Positions 44,175 to 56,399 of a stretch of 64,000 nt of DNA are shown here, in pieces. The notes under the pieces were generated by a model. That model searched no databases and was not told the origin of the DNA. It saw nothing but the letters and a program-made list of their open reading frames with translations. Source of the DNA: Pseudomonas moorei (lineage in GTDB: Bacteria > Pseudomonadota > Gammaproteobacteria > Pseudomonadales > Pseudomonadaceae); the NCBI RefSeq assembly GCF_008801475.1, contig NZ_VZPP01000016.1, positions 62,001 to 126,000 on the forward strand, in the 5' to 3' direction. The stretch's first letter is position 1; every line of letters starts with the position of its first letter. Made by a program: the position numbers and the translations under genes.

Positions 44175-45156
44175 GGTTCATCAGTTTCTTAAGCAATGGT
44201 CGGCCAAGCATCAATAGAAACACGGGCCCACCAACCAGCAGATAGAAGTAGTAAGTCACCGCGCGCCAGATCAGGATCGCCGCTGCCGCTGTGGATTTGC
44301 CCACCATGGGCGCCAACAGCGCCGCCGACGTCAGTTCCGCCGCCCCCGCCCCTCCCGGCAACAGAGTGAATTGCCCGGCACTCAGGGAGAGCATCTGGAT
44401 CAGAAAACTCCAGGCCCACTGCAAGTCCGCGCCGAGCCCACGCAGTGCCAGGTACAACACGCTGTAGCGCAGGACCCAATGCAGGCAGGTCAGGGCAAAC
44501 ACCGTGATCAATGTCTGAAAGGGCAGCTTCAGTGTGTCGGTGAAGGCTGCAAGGAAATGCAGGAGCTTGCGAGCCCAGCGAACCCGGGTGCTGGCTTTGA
44601 CATTGAGACGAGCCAGCAATCGACCCGTCAGGCGAATCAGCCCGCGATGATAGCGAGCCACGACGATGCAACTGATCAATCCGCCGAACATCGAGACCGC
44701 GCTGACGATCAGTAACCATTCCATTCGCTGGCTCAGGTGCTGGAACAGGGTATAAATCAGAATCCCGCTCAGTGCGCAGAGAAAGAACAGCAAGTCACTG
44801 AGCTGGTCCATGGCGAACACCGCGCTGCCTCTGGCCGGTCGCACGCCGTTGCGCGCCAGCAGTGCCATGATCGTCAGCGGTCCGCCGCTGCCGCCCGGTG
44901 TGGCGCAGTAGGCAAACTCGGCGGCCATCACGACGCCAAGGCTTTTGACCGGGCTCACCTTGTTGCGTTGATCTCCCAGCAACAGGCGCAAACGCAGCGT
45001 ATTGACCAGCCAGCAGAACAGGATCATGCCGAACATGATCAACAATTCGCTTAATGGAAAATTCTGCAATCGCGACCAGGTCTCGCTCCCGCCCAATAGC
45101 CAGGGGATCAGCACCGCCGCGAGCAGGCCGACGAACAGTAGAAAACCGCGACTCAT
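44161..45156 (-). CDS. Lysylphosphatidylglycerol synthase-like transmembrane protein
   Basis: Inner-membrane protein of 331 residues with about eight hydrophobic segments and the AGLG/UPF0104 family stretch ATPGGSGGPLTI and LLPGGAGAAELT. It has only the membrane (flippase-like) half of MprF, without the aminoacyl-transferase domain. Its start overlaps the deacetylase stop by 4 bases, so it is the third gene of a glycosyltransferase-deacetylase-membrane protein operon; lipid or glycolipid flipping is a reasonable inference. Confidence 0.85.
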   Translation of the reverse strand: MSRGFLLFVGLLAAVLIPWLLGGSETWSRLQNFPLSELLIMFGMILFCWLVNTLRLRLLLGDQRNKVSPVKSLGVVMAAEFAYCATPGGSGGPLTIMALLARNGVRPARGSAVFAMDQLSDLLFFLCALSGILIYTLFQHLSQRMEWLLIVSAVSMFGGLISCIVVARYHRGLIRLTGRLLARLNVKASTRVRWARKLLHFLAAFTDTLKLPFQTLITVFALTCLHWVLRYSVLYLALRGLGADLQWAWSFLIQMLSLSAGQFTLLPGGAGAAELTSAALLAPMVGKSTAAAAILIWRAVTYYFYLLVGGPVFLLMLGRPLLKKLMNLKQA

Positions 45157-45929
45157 GCGGCACGCCCCATGCGTTCGCTGTGCCGTGCCAGCCAGCGTGC
45201 CTTGGTCATTGGTACTCGACCCTCGGCGATCAGGCGCTTGAGGGTTTGCAGCCAGTACGTGCGCGAGAACTCATGACGCATGTCCACCGGGTGCAGGCCG
45301 AGTCGAATCACCGGCGCTTGTCGCCAGCGCTGTTCGCGTTGATCGCTGACCAGTTTCGACAATCCCCGGCGCCAGGCACTGCGCGCGCTCCAGACCAGTC
45401 CAGGGGCATCGACGACGGCAAAATCCGGCAGTTTATAAAGGTGCTGCGGGTCGCTGGTGTAACTCAGCGGCAATTGACGCAGGGCTTGGCGCGTCCCTTC
45501 GCTCATCAGCCACGCGGGAGCGACGAAGCCATGCAGGGGCCAGTGGTAACGCTGAAACATGTCGATGCCGGCGTGCAGGCGGGTGAGGGCCGCTTCCCGG
45601 GACAGGCTGTAGAACTCGCCTTCGTGGGTGTAGATCCGGCGCATGAACCAGTCGCGGGGATTGCTTGCCATCGGTCCGTCGTCGCAATGGAAATAGCCGT
45701 GCAACGCCAGCTCGTCACCGAGGGCGAGGCGCCCGCTGAGCAGGCGACGAAATCCCGGGTGCGCCTCCAGGTCATTGTGTTTGTGGAAATTCGGCACCAC
45801 CAGCCAGGTCATCGGCACATTGCCCAAGGCATCGACGGCTTCGACAAAGGGCTGATAATCGGCCCAGGTTTGTGGTGCGATGTCGTGCAGCACCAACAAC
45901 AGGCTGGGCGGGTCCTTGGGCTCAACCAT
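45153..45929 (-). CDS. DUF2334 polysaccharide deacetylase-like protein
   Basis: Protein of 258 residues of the polysaccharide deacetylase superfamily (DUF2334). LLVLHDIAP near the start carries the metal Asp, and LHGYFHCDD carries the two His typical of the NodB fold. It overlaps the glycosyltransferase gene by 8 bases and the membrane-protein gene by 4. Likely de-acetylates a sugar made by its neighbour; the substrate is unknown. Confidence 0.85.
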   Translation of the reverse strand: MVEPKDPPSLLLVLHDIAPQTWADYQPFVEAVDALGNVPMTWLVVPNFHKHNDLEAHPGFRRLLSGRLALGDELALHGYFHCDDGPMASNPRDWFMRRIYTHEGEFYSLSREAALTRLHAGIDMFQRYHWPLHGFVAPAWLMSEGTRQALRQLPLSYTSDPQHLYKLPDFAVVDAPGLVWSARSAWRRGLSKLVSDQREQRWRQAPVIRLGLHPVDMRHEFSRTYWLQTLKRLIAEGRVPMTKARWLARHSERMGRAA

Positions 45930-47043
45930 TGGCCACCTGCGGCCATTGGCTGCCGAGCACGGCGTGATAGTGACCGAGCAGGCTGTTGACCACCGTATCC
46001 CAAGAGTAATGTCGTTCCACATGGCGCCGCGCTTGTTGGCCAAGGGCGGCGCAGCCCTGTTCGAACAGTTCGCGCACGGCGTTGGCCATCGCTTGCGGAT
46101 CGTTCGGCCTGCAGAGCAAGCCGCATTGCTCGGTGACGATTTCCTCAAAGGCCCCGGCCGCCACGGCCACCACCGGAATCCCGCTGGCCATGGCTTCGAG
46201 GATCACCAGGCCAAAGGTCTCCTGATCACCGGCATGCAGCAGCGCATCGGCACTGGCCATCAGGCGGGCGACTTGTGTGGCGGGGCAGAATTCGTCGACG
46301 ACTGTGACATTGCCCGGCACCGCAGCTGGCATCGAAGAACCAACTAGCAGCAAGTGGTAGCGCCTGCCCAGGCGTTTCATGCAGGCAAGCAGCACAGGCA
46401 GGTTTTTTTCCTTGGAACCGCGCCCGGCGAAGATCAACAGGTGGGTGTTTTCATCAATGCCCAGTTCGGCCCGCAGTCCGGAATCACGGGCGCCAGGGTG
46501 GAAGGTCTGCAAATCGACGCCCAAAGGCTGCACGAAAACGTTCTTCACCCCCAGGCCCGTCAGCTTTTCAGCCATGACCCGGCTCGGCGCCAGCACCCGG
46601 TCGAAATTGCCGTAGAGCTTCCTGACATAAGCCTCGATGTTGGTGGTGACCCAATTGCCCATGCGGTTGCTGATCAACAGCGGCAGGTCCGAGTGGTAAA
46701 AGCCAATGACCGGCACGTCCAGTTGCCGCCGGGCATCGAGGGCGGCCCAGGCGGTGAGGTAAGGGTCGCCGACCTCAATCAGCTCCGGTTGCAAATCCTG
46801 GAGGACATTACGCCAGGGCGCGAGACGCAGAGGGAAACGATACCCCTTGCCGAAGGGCAGGGCGGGCGCCGGAACGGTATAAATGCCATCGCGTTCACTG
46901 AAGGACGCGCCGGGGATCAACAAACTGTGGCGGATGCCCGGTCGGGTGAACAAGCGACGGTGCTTGGCATCCAGATAAGTGCGCACGCCACCGCTGGCAG
47001 GGGCGTAGAACATGGTTATGTCAGCGATATGCACGATGAACAT
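45922..47043 (-). CDS. Glycosyltransferase family 4 protein
   Basis: GT4-type (GT-B fold) glycosyltransferase of 373 residues. N-terminal YAPASGGVRTYL is the acceptor-side loop, and the C-terminal half has FAGRGSKEKNLPVLL and ETFGLVILEAMASGIPVV, which bind the nucleotide sugar. First gene of the three-gene envelope operon. The start is uncertain: ATG at 47043 lies almost inside GGAGGG, while GTG at 47034 has ideal spacing and would begin MHIADITMF. Sugar donor and lipid acceptor unknown. Confidence 0.87.
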   Translation of the reverse strand: MFIVHIADITMFYAPASGGVRTYLDAKHRRLFTRPGIRHSLLIPGASFSERDGIYTVPAPALPFGKGYRFPLRLAPWRNVLQDLQPELIEVGDPYLTAWAALDARRQLDVPVIGFYHSDLPLLISNRMGNWVTTNIEAYVRKLYGNFDRVLAPSRVMAEKLTGLGVKNVFVQPLGVDLQTFHPGARDSGLRAELGIDENTHLLIFAGRGSKEKNLPVLLACMKRLGRRYHLLLVGSSMPAAVPGNVTVVDEFCPATQVARLMASADALLHAGDQETFGLVILEAMASGIPVVAVAAGAFEEIVTEQCGLLCRPNDPQAMANAVRELFEQGCAALGQQARRHVERHYSWDTVVNSLLGHYHAVLGSQWPQVANG

Positions 47044-47137
47044 CCCTCCGGTCCGGTGCTCTCCCTTGATTGACCTTAATGAAGAATAGTTGTTCGGTTG
47101 GGGATTTGTGGGCGGGGGACTGAGGTAACAGCAATGT

Positions 47138-47167
47138 TGTGGCGAGGGAACTTGCGCCCTCGCCACA
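47138..47167. repeat. REP hairpin
   Basis: Perfect 11-bp stem TGTGGCGAGGG / CCCTCGCCACA, between the chemoreceptor stop and the glycosyltransferase start. Confidence 0.85.
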
Positions 47168-47185
47168 GGGGCGGGTGATCCGGCG

Positions 47186-49075
47186 TCAGATCCGGAAACT
47201 GCCCACCAACTGCTGCAAGCGCGCCGCCTGCTGTTCCAGATCGGCACAGGCACGCAAGGTCGATTGCAGGTTTTCCACACCCTCTTGATTGAGGGTGTTG
47301 ATTTCGGTGATGTCCACGTTGATCGACTCGACCACGGCAGTCTGTTCCTCGGTCGCCGTGGCCACCGACTGGTTCATGCCGTCGATTTCGCCGATGCGCT
47401 GGGTCACGCTGCTCAGGCGCTCGCCCGCCAGGTTGGCGATTTCCACGCTGTCCTGGCTGTGGCGCTGGCTGTCGCTCATGGTGCTGACGGATTCGCGCGC
47501 GCCAATTTGCAGCTCCTCGATCATGGTCTGCACCTGTTGCGCCGACTCCTGAGTGCGATGCGCGAGGTTACGCACTTCGTCGGCGACCACGGCAAACCCG
47601 CGTCCGGCTTCACCGGCTCGTGCTGCTTCGATGGCTGCGTTGAGGGCCAGCAGGTTGGTTTGCTGGGAGATGCTGGTGATGACTTCGAGGATTTGCCCGA
47701 TGTTCACGGTTTTGCTGTTGAGCGACTCGATGTTGCTGCTGGAGGCGCTGAGAATGCTCGATAGCTGATTCATCGCGGCAATGCTGCGATCTACCACCTG
47801 CTGGCCGTCTTCGGCCAGGCTGCGGGCATCGCTGGCCTGGTTCGATGCTTGCGCGGCGTTGCGGGCGATCTCCTGGGCGGCGGCGCCGAGCTGATTGATT
47901 GCTGTGGCCACGCTGTTGGTACGCGAAGCTTGCTGGTCGGAGTTGTACATCGACGAGTTCGAGGCCGCGACGACCCGCAACGCGACTTCGTTGACCTGTC
48001 CGGTGGCCGAGCACACCTCGCGGATCGAACCGTGAATGCGCTCCACAAAACGGTTGAACGCGGTGCCAAGGATGCCGAATTCATCGTGGTTCACGATGGT
48101 CAGGCGTTTGGTCAGGTCGCCTTCGCCGTCGGCAATATCGGCCATGGCGCGGGTCATGACGTGCAATGGCTGGATCAGGATGCGGATCAGCATGCCCAGC
48201 AGGGCGATGATGATCACCACGGCAATGACGGTTGCAACGACTGCCGAGGCGCGGAATTCGCTGAGCGTGGAAAAGGCTTTGTCCTTGTCCACGGATAAGC
48301 CGATGTACCAGTTCACCGACGATAACCCTTTGATCGGGGTGAAGGTCATGATGCGGGTTTTGCCATTGACCTGAATTTCACTCAGGTCGCTGCTGATAGC
48401 CGGCGTGTCCTGCGGGTAAACATCCTTGAGCGATTTCATCGCCAGCGCTTTGTCGGGGTGTACCAGGATCTTGCCGTCCGAGCTGACCAGGAAAGCGTAA
48501 CCCATGCCCCCGAAGTCCAGCGCGCTGAGGGTGTCGGCGATCACTTGCAAACTCAAGTCGCCACCGACGACGCCGATGTTCTGTCCGTCCTTGACCACAC
48601 TGTCAACGATGGAAATCACCAGTTGGCCAGATGCCAGATCGATATAGGGTTCAGTCAATGCAGGGCCGTTCGCGCTTTGCGCACTCTTGTACCAGGGCCG
48701 AGCACGGGGGTCATAGCCATCGGGCATCTTGCTGTCCGGACGGATCATGAAGGAACCATCCTTGTTGCCCAGATAGGCGCCCATGAACGTCGACGTTACG
48801 GCCTTTTGCACCAGCAGCTTGGAAACGTTGTCGGTATCAGGGTTCAGTGCCACGGTTTGCGACAGGTTTTCGATCAACAGACTGCGACCGGCCAGCCAGG
48901 TCTGGATATTGTTGGCAGTGACTCTGCCCATCTCCTGCAGATTATTGCCCAGGTCCCTTCGAATGGCGTTGCGCTGCAAGTAATCGTTGTAGAGCGTGAA
49001 CGAGGCGAAGGCAGTAATGACGATGAGGGCGGCGGCAAGCAGGATTTTGTGGCTGAAACGCAGGTTTTTGTTCAT
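47186..49075 (-). CDS. Methyl-accepting chemotaxis protein, PctA/PctB type (amino acid receptor)
   Basis: Chemoreceptor of 629 residues: first membrane segment about 10-30, periplasmic double-Cache sensor to about 275, second segment about 280-305, HAMP, then a full signalling domain with the hairpin tip EAARAGEAGRGFAVVADEVRNLAHRT. The amino-acid-binding dCache residues are visible: YDPRARPWYK, EPY and the Asp of VVGGDLSL. It has no C-terminal CheR tether and ends SFRI. I recall pctA and pctB at this place in PAO1. Start at MNKNLRFSHK, 33 bases into the longer frame. Confidence 0.9.
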   Translation of the reverse strand: MNKNLRFSHKILLAAALIVITAFASFTLYNDYLQRNAIRRDLGNNLQEMGRVTANNIQTWLAGRSLLIENLSQTVALNPDTDNVSKLLVQKAVTSTFMGAYLGNKDGSFMIRPDSKMPDGYDPRARPWYKSAQSANGPALTEPYIDLASGQLVISIVDSVVKDGQNIGVVGGDLSLQVIADTLSALDFGGMGYAFLVSSDGKILVHPDKALAMKSLKDVYPQDTPAISSDLSEIQVNGKTRIMTFTPIKGLSSVNWYIGLSVDKDKAFSTLSEFRASAVVATVIAVVIIIALLGMLIRILIQPLHVMTRAMADIADGEGDLTKRLTIVNHDEFGILGTAFNRFVERIHGSIREVCSATGQVNEVALRVVAASNSSMYNSDQQASRTNSVATAINQLGAAAQEIARNAAQASNQASDARSLAEDGQQVVDRSIAAMNQLSSILSASSSNIESLNSKTVNIGQILEVITSISQQTNLLALNAAIEAARAGEAGRGFAVVADEVRNLAHRTQESAQQVQTMIEELQIGARESVSTMSDSQRHSQDSVEIANLAGERLSSVTQRIGEIDGMNQSVATATEEQTAVVESINVDITEINTLNQEGVENLQSTLRACADLEQQAARLQQLVGSFRI

Positions 49076-49252
49076 GACTTGGGGTTCCGCTAAGGTCTTA
49101 ATGCCCAACGCGTGCTTTTATAAAGGAACGCAAGACGGGCAAGGTTGAAAGCAAGTGATATTTCCGTCGCTCCTTAAGGGAAATGTCCTACCAGATTGTG
49201 TCTGTCTGCTTTGTCGTTATTTCTATCGGCCGTGTAGGACCAAAGATTAACC

Positions 49253-50752
49253 ATGGGTGACCAAATGCCTGACTCATTGCAACTCGTCATCGGCGCCGAT
49301 CTTGCGGGACAGCCGATCGCCCAGGCCATGCGCCTGGCCAATCGCCACGGTTTGATCGCGGGCGCCACCGGCACAGGCAAGACCGTTACCTTGCAACGCA
49401 TGGCTGAAGACTTCAGTGACGCCGGCGTAGCGGTCTTCGCCGCCGATATCAAAGGCGATTTGTGCGGTCTGGGCGCTGCCGGCAATCCCCAGGGCAAGAT
49501 CGCCGAGCGGATTGCCGGGATGCCTTGGCTGAAGCACAAGCCTCAGGCTTATCCGGTAACGCTGTGGGACGTACACGGTCAGTCCGGTCATCCGTTACGC
49601 ACGACCTTGAGTGAAATGGGGCCGCTGCTGTTGGGAAGTTTGCTGGAACTGACGGATAGCCAGCAGTCGGCGCTGTACGCCGCCTTCAAGGTCGCAGACC
49701 GTGAAGGCCTGTTGCTGCTGGACTTGAAAGACTTGAAGGCGCTGCTCAATCACCTCAAGGACAATCCGGCGTTGCTCGGCGACGACGCGGCGTTGATGAC
49801 CACCGGCTCCAGCCAGGCGCTGTTGCGGCGCCTGGCCACCCTGGAGCAGCAGGGCGCCGAAGCGCTGTTCGGCGAACCGGCGCTGCAACTTGAAGATATT
49901 CTGCAGCCGGCCGCCGATGGGCGTGGCCGCATTCATTTGCTCGATGCCAGTCGTCTGGTTCATGAAGCGCCTAAGGTCTACGCAACGTTCCTGCTGTGGC
50001 TGTTGGCTGAATTGTTCGAGCAATTGCCGGAACGCGGCGATGCGGACAAACCATTGCTGGCGCTGTTCTTCGACGAGGCGCACTTGTTGTTCGCCGGTAC
50101 GCCGAAGGCATTGCAGGATCGCCTGGAGCAAGTGGTACGGCTGATTCGTTCGAAAGGTGTCGGTGTGTATTTCGTCACTCAATCGCCGGGCGACTTGCCG
50201 GATGATGTACTGGCGCAGTTGGGGCTACGCATCCAGCACGGGTTACGCGCATTCACGGCCAAAGAACAGAAATCCCTGCGCGCGGTGGCCGAGGGTTTCC
50301 GTCCGAACCCGGCCTTCGATACCCTGTCGGTGCTGACCGAGCTCGGGATTGGCGAAGCCCTGGTCGGCACCTTGCAGGACAAGGGCACGCCGGAGATGGT
50401 CCAACGGGTGCTGGTAGCGCCACCGCAATCGCGGATCGGGCCGCTGAGTGACGCTGAGCGCGCGGCATTGATTGCCAGTTCGCCATTGCAGGGGCGATAC
50501 GACAAGCCAATCGACCGCGAATCGGCCTATGAAGTGCTGATGGGGCGCAAAGGCCTGGCGCCTGAAGCTGAAGCCGCACCCGGCAAAGCGGCTCCGCAAG
50601 AGCCAAGCTTCACCGAGCAGGCCGGGGAATTTCTCGGCACGGCGGCCGGGCAGGCGCTGAAGTCGGCGATGCGACAGGCGGCGAATCAGTTGGGGCGACA
50701 GCTGGTGCGTGGGTTGATGGGATCATTATTGGGCGGCAGTAAACGCCGCTGA
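49253..50752 (+). CDS. HerA/DUF853-family ATPase
   Basis: P-loop ATPase of 499 residues, DUF853 branch of the HerA-FtsK superfamily. Walker A GATGTGKT near residue 38, Walker B LALFFDEAHLLF near residue 268, and the VTQSPGDLPDDV sensor stretch are present. The glycine/alanine-rich C-terminal helix may be a membrane or partner contact. Its cellular role is not known. It is divergent from the chemoreceptor and alone on its strand. Start at 49253 or at the in-frame ATG 49265 with GGTGA. Confidence 0.88.
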   Translation: MGDQMPDSLQLVIGADLAGQPIAQAMRLANRHGLIAGATGTGKTVTLQRMAEDFSDAGVAVFAADIKGDLCGLGAAGNPQGKIAERIAGMPWLKHKPQAYPVTLWDVHGQSGHPLRTTLSEMGPLLLGSLLELTDSQQSALYAAFKVADREGLLLLDLKDLKALLNHLKDNPALLGDDAALMTTGSSQALLRRLATLEQQGAEALFGEPALQLEDILQPAADGRGRIHLLDASRLVHEAPKVYATFLLWLLAELFEQLPERGDADKPLLALFFDEAHLLFAGTPKALQDRLEQVVRLIRSKGVGVYFVTQSPGDLPDDVLAQLGLRIQHGLRAFTAKEQKSLRAVAEGFRPNPAFDTLSVLTELGIGEALVGTLQDKGTPEMVQRVLVAPPQSRIGPLSDAERAALIASSPLQGRYDKPIDRESAYEVLMGRKGLAPEAEAAPGKAAPQEPSFTEQAGEFLGTAAGQALKSAMRQAANQLGRQLVRGLMGSLLGGSKRR

Positions 50753-50780
50753 TCCGAGCCGGGGTATTAAATAGCCAGTA

Positions 50781-51236
50781 TCAGCCCTTGGGCCTGGCGT
50801 GCGCCGCCAATCGTTCCAGCGCGGCCCGCAGTTTCGGGTCGCTGATGCCATCGGCCGTCGCCTGGATGGTGGCGGCGGCATCATTGGACAAATCCATGGT
50901 ATGCCCGGCGGCACCTTGCTGAATGGTGGGCGGCTGTACCTTGAACAGGATTCGCGTGAGGTTGGCGAACTCGTCGAACATCTGCAATTGCCGCTGCAGG
51001 CGCTTTTGTTGATAACGCAGGCGAGTGGCCCAATGACCATCGGTGACAATCAGCAACAAACTGCCTTCGCGCCACGATGCAACGTGACAATGCTCACGGG
51101 CGGCCGGCTGCAATTGGCTTTCCAGCAGGCGTTGCAGATGACCCAGGCGTTGGGCGTGGCCGAGAATGGCCTTGAGCGGCTTGGCTTCGCGAAGCAGAAC
51201 GGCGGGTGCTCTGGCCGTAAGAGGGCGAAATGCCAT
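50781..51236 (-). CDS. DUF721/DciA-like protein
   Basis: Protein of 151 residues with the DUF721 domain in the first 100 (HCHVASWREGSLLLIVTDGHWATRLRY). This family includes DciA, the loader or partner of the DnaB replicative helicase in bacteria without DnaC. It lies divergent from secA, a common place for it in pseudomonads. The 308-bp gap to secA shows no gene. Confidence 0.85.
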   Translation of the reverse strand: MAFRPLTARAPAVLLREAKPLKAILGHAQRLGHLQRLLESQLQPAAREHCHVASWREGSLLLIVTDGHWATRLRYQQKRLQRQLQMFDEFANLTRILFKVQPPTIQQGAAGHTMDLSNDAAATIQATADGISDPKLRAALERLAAHARPKG

Positions 51237-51544
51237 GATCAGACACCTGAAGTAACAGAGCCGCCATGGTAGCAGAAAGCACCGGATGCACCTGCCCCAT
51301 TGCTTTTATGCGTGCTTTGCCCATTAAATCAACGAGTAACTTCTGTGCTGTATCGCTTGAAGTTCAGCCATTTGCCCCTATTTTAAGTGAGCCCCGTCAC
51401 AGCGCTGTGCCAGCATCGTGGAATAACGCCACTTTCCTCACCATCGTTTCCGGGTAGAATGCTCGTTCGCATGCGGCCATGAGGGCTGCACGGGCGACTC
51501 ACGGGGCCGCCCTCCATCCCTTTAGTGTGGAAGATCCTGCCGAT

Positions 51545-54280
<2,736 letters not shown>

Positions 54281-54306
54281 AACCCGTTTCATACGCTGAA
54301 ATACCC

Positions 54307-54342
54307 GCGCCGCGACCGGCTCATGCCGTCGCGGCGTTTTGC
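54307..54342 (+). terminator. Rho-independent terminator of secA
   Basis: CGCCGCGAC and GTCGCGGCG, nine bp of stem with extra inner pairing, followed by TTTT. Confidence 0.75.
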
Positions 54343-54401
54343 CATTTAAACCACCGCTCTTCCTGAAGCGGTGCAGACATCATCTATTAAGGAGCGCATT
54401 C

Positions 54402-55619
54402 ATGGCTGTTGGTCTTGGTCCTTTGCCAACGTTGCACCCGGTTGCCGGTTTTGAACTCGGTATCGCCTCTGCCGGTATCAAGCGCCCGGGGCGCAAGGAT
54501 GTTGTGGTCATGCGCTGTGCCGAAGGCTCGACAGTCGCCGGCGTGTTCACCCTCAACGCCTTTTGCGCGGCACCGGTGATCCTGGCCAAGCAGCGTGTGC
54601 AAGGCCCGGTGCGTTACCTGCTGACCAACACCGGCAATGCCAACGCCGGTACCGGCGAGCCAGGTCTGGCCGCCGCCGAGCGTACGTGCGCCAAACTGGC
54701 TGAGCTGGCGGGTGTGGATGCCAGCCTGGTGCTGCCGTACTCCACCGGTGTGATCGGCGAGCCACTGCCGGTCGAGAAAATCGAAGGCGCGCTGCAAGCC
54801 GCGCTTGATGACCTGTCGATCAACAACTGGGAAGCTGCCGCCACCGGCATCATGACCACCGATACCCTGCCCAAGGGTGCCAGCCGTCAGTTCCAGCATG
54901 ACGGCGTGACCATCACCGTCACCGGTATCAGCAAAGGCGCGGGCATGATCCGCCCGAACATGGCAACCATGCTCGGCTACATCGCCACCGACGCCAAAGT
55001 CTCTCGCGATGTATTGCAAAATCTGTTGCTGGACGGCGCCAACAAGTCGTTCAACCGCATCACCATCGATGGCGACACCTCGACCAACGACTGCTGTATG
55101 CTGATCGCCACCGGTCAGGCAGCGCTGCCGGAAATCACCCGCGCCGAAGGCGAGCTGTTCGCCAAGTTGAAACAGGCGGTGTTCGAAGTGTGCATGGACG
55201 TGGCCCAGGCCATCGTTCGCGACGGTGAAGGTGCGACCAAGTTCGTCACCGTAGAAGTCAACGGCGGCGGCAATCACCAGGAGTGCCTGGACGTCGGTTA
55301 CACCGTGGCTCACTCGCCACTGATCAAGACCGCACTGTTTGCCTCCGACCCGAACTGGGGACGTATCCTCGCCGCTGTAGGCCGCGCGGGTGTACCGAAT
55401 CTGGATGTCAGCAAAATCGACGTGTTCCTCGGTGAAGTGTGCATCGCCAGCCGTGGCGCGCGTGCCGCGACTTACACCGAAGCCCAGGGTGCGGCGGTGA
55501 TGCAACAGGAAGAAATCACCATCCGTATCGAGCTGGGACGCGGCGATTGCAGCGAAACCATCTGGACCACCGACCTGTCGCATGAGTACGTGAAGATCAA
55601 CGCGGAATACCGTACTTAA
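54402..55619 (+). CDS. argJ: Glutamate N-acetyltransferase / N-acetylglutamate synthase ArgJ
   Basis: Bifunctional arginine-biosynthetic enzyme of 405 residues, using acetylornithine as acetyl donor for glutamate. The autocleavage site is the Ala-Thr bond in NMATMLG, preceded by KGAGMIRP; this Thr becomes the nucleophile of the beta chain. AAGGAG precedes the ATG. Full length for the family. Confidence 0.96.
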   Translation: MAVGLGPLPTLHPVAGFELGIASAGIKRPGRKDVVVMRCAEGSTVAGVFTLNAFCAAPVILAKQRVQGPVRYLLTNTGNANAGTGEPGLAAAERTCAKLAELAGVDASLVLPYSTGVIGEPLPVEKIEGALQAALDDLSINNWEAAATGIMTTDTLPKGASRQFQHDGVTITVTGISKGAGMIRPNMATMLGYIATDAKVSRDVLQNLLLDGANKSFNRITIDGDTSTNDCCMLIATGQAALPEITRAEGELFAKLKQAVFEVCMDVAQAIVRDGEGATKFVTVEVNGGGNHQECLDVGYTVAHSPLIKTALFASDPNWGRILAAVGRAGVPNLDVSKIDVFLGEVCIASRGARAATYTEAQGAAVMQQEEITIRIELGRGDCSETIWTTDLSHEYVKINAEYRT

Positions 55620-55632
55620 GATCGCGTCGACA

Positions 55633-55709
55633 CCATCGCGAGCAGGCTCGCTCCCACATTGGATTTGTGTACACCTGAACAATTGTGGGAGCTAGCCTGC
55701 CAGCGATGG
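55633..55709. repeat. REPIN
   Basis: Inverted 26-bp arms (55633-55658 and 55684-55709; TGTGGGAGC core) with three mismatches, between argJ and the GST gene. Confidence 0.85.
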
Positions 55710-55766
55710 CGGTCTGCCAGTCACTCGCTCGACTGGCCTGTACTCATCATCCAAAAGGTCCCGAAC

Positions 55767-56399
55767 ATGAGCCTTCACCTGATCATCGGCGACAAACTGT
55801 ATTCCTCCTGGTCCCTGCGCGGCGCCCTGGCTCTCGACCTGACCGGTGCTCCCTATACCGAGGAGCTGATCAAGCTCAACCAGCCGGACACTCGCGAGCG
55901 CCTGCTCAAGCATTCGCCGACTGGCAAAGTTCCCCTGCTCAAAACCGAGCACGGCACCATCGCCGATTCGCTGGCGATTGCCGAGTACCTGGCAGAACGG
56001 TTCCCGGATGCCAATCTTTGGCCCAAGGACGTCTGCGCGCGTGCCCAGGCACGTTCGGCGTGCGCACAGATGCATGCCGGGTTCTTCGCCATGCGCGGCA
56101 ATATGCCTTTCGATCTGAGTCGTGATGCACCGCTGTCGCCGGTTCCGGCCGACGTGCAGGCGGACATCGAGCGCATGTACGCGTTGTGGGCCGAGTGCCG
56201 AGCCGTCGCGACGGAAAGCGGGCCGTACCTGTTTGGCCGGGCCACCCTGGCCGACGCGTTTTTTGCACCCATCGCTGTGCGCCTGCGTACCTATCAGGTG
56301 AAACTGTCCGCGGCTGACGAGGCCTATGTGCAAACCATCTACCAATGGCCAGCCTTCAAGGCCTGGCAGAAGGCCGGACTGGAGGAAATCAAGCGGTGA
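55767..56399 (+). CDS. Glutathione S-transferase family protein
   Basis: GST of 210 residues. The N-terminal thioredoxin-like domain has KLYSSWSLRG with a Ser likely to activate glutathione, and GKVPLLKTEHGTIADSLAI with cis-Pro and the glutathione-binding Ser. An all-helical C-terminal domain follows. AAGG precedes the ATG. It overlaps the next gene by 4 bases. Confidence 0.9.
   Translation: MSLHLIIGDKLYSSWSLRGALALDLTGAPYTEELIKLNQPDTRERLLKHSPTGKVPLLKTEHGTIADSLAIAEYLAERFPDANLWPKDVCARAQARSACAQMHAGFFAMRGNMPFDLSRDAPLSPVPADVQADIERMYALWAECRAVATESGPYLFGRATLADAFFAPIAVRLRTYQVKLSAADEAYVQTIYQWPAFKAWQKAGLEEIKR

Noticed and set aside
51266..51457. 63-residue ORF upstream of secA as a SecM-like leader
   Set aside because: No signal peptide or arrest-like motif, no ribosome site, and pseudomonads are not known to me to have SecM.
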